In this document: positions 63,801-64,000 of the stretch, in pieces | Position numbering within the stretch: position 1 is the first letter of the stretch | Layout of the letters: every line of letters starts with the position of its first letter | NCBI GenBank assembly: GCA_034620365.1 | Contig: JAQGEQ010000084.1 | Span: forward strand, 1,364,001 to 1,428,000 | Direction of reading: 5' to 3' | Length of the DNA: 64,000 bases | DNA from: Pegea sp. RAD2-039 | Lineage: Eukaryota; Chordata; Thaliacea; Salpida; Salpidae | The notes under the pieces: model-generated | The model's input: the letters and a program-made list of their open reading frames with translations, nothing else | Told to the model about the DNA's origin: nothing | The model's database searches: none | Made by a program: the position numbers and the translations under genes

Positions 63801-64000
63801 ATAATGGATAAAAACGCATTACCATCTTCACAAAATATAAATTAATACTTTAATTGAATTTATGTAAAATCAACTAAACAAAAAGTTAAAAAGCTTTTTA
63901 ATATATCATTCATATAAGTAAAGGATAGTCCTAACATTTTCCTGTTAGTATAAAACAGCTGCAAAAGTATAAGTCGCTTCCGCAAACTGAGAGAATACAC
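60896..64000. other. SSBP 5' region and upstream DNA
   Basis: AT-rich and nearly featureless. A less-AT-rich patch at 63320-63420 (GACGCC, GCTGCGAC, GGCGTACG) may be a 5' UTR exon, promoter or old repeat. I cannot decide which. Confidence 0.4.

Noticed and set aside
1-64000. CRISPR arrays, operons, ribosome-binding sites, bacterial insertion sequences
   Set aside because: The window is eukaryotic; none of these is present, and the tandem repeats found are minisatellites without spacers.

Overview
The window is nuclear DNA from an AT-rich invertebrate animal. Every gene is split by GT-AG introns. Animal-only or ciliate-cell functions are present: a Tiki Wnt protease, an SSBP/LDB1-partner protein, a dynein-2 intermediate chain and a tubulin deglutamylase. 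A histone stem-loop follows an H2B gene. Degenerate LINE, hAT and tRNA-derived SINE remnants sit between genes. The base composition and intron style would suit a cnidarian such as a hydrozoan, or a flatworm, but the phylum cannot be fixed from this sequence alone. All exon models were built by eye from reading-frame continuity, splice signals and recalled family sequences.

Layout: about 1.05-2.69 kb is a decayed LINE (+). 3.82-5.66 kb (-) is an unnamed Sushi plus Ig-like single-pass membrane protein whose 5' end was not found. 6.96-7.53 kb holds two inverted copies of a tRNA-derived SINE. 9.17-10.87 kb (+) is COPE (epsilon-COP). 11.63-12.68 kb (-) is a secreted CULT-domain protein with the cereblon ligand-binding fold. 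13.5-13.76 kb is a hAT transposase remnant. 15.41-17.58 kb (+) is RFC4. 18.06-22.79 kb (-) is DYNC2I1/WDR60, carrying a coding 30-bp minisatellite. 23.83-24.16 kb is a second LINE tail. 24.66-26.65 kb (+) is SREK1IP1-like. 28.4 kb has a short reverse-transcriptase scrap. 28.92-29.29 kb (+) is an orphan, damaged histone H2B with its 3' stem-loop. 32.37-35.74 kb (+) is Tiki (TRABD2). 37.51-46.21 kb (+) is cytosolic carboxypeptidase 1 (AGTPBP1-like) in 24 exons. 52.34-60.90 kb (-) is SSBP2/3/4-like in 16 exons, with a possible alternative last exon at 51.7 kb. The rest is AT-rich intergenic or intronic DNA.

The genes do not form a pathway. The set mixes housekeeping (COPE, RFC4, SREK1IP1, H2B), cilium/tubulin (DYNC2I1, AGTPBP1) and signalling/transcription (Tiki, SSBP) genes. 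The most notable local events are two tandem duplications inside AGTPBP1: an exact copy of the exon encoding the zinc-binding HPGE motif, and a 23-bp frame-breaking copy. The charged-repeat expansion in DYNC2I1, the secreted CULT protein and the damaged H2B also stand out. I found no convincing new multi-gene system.
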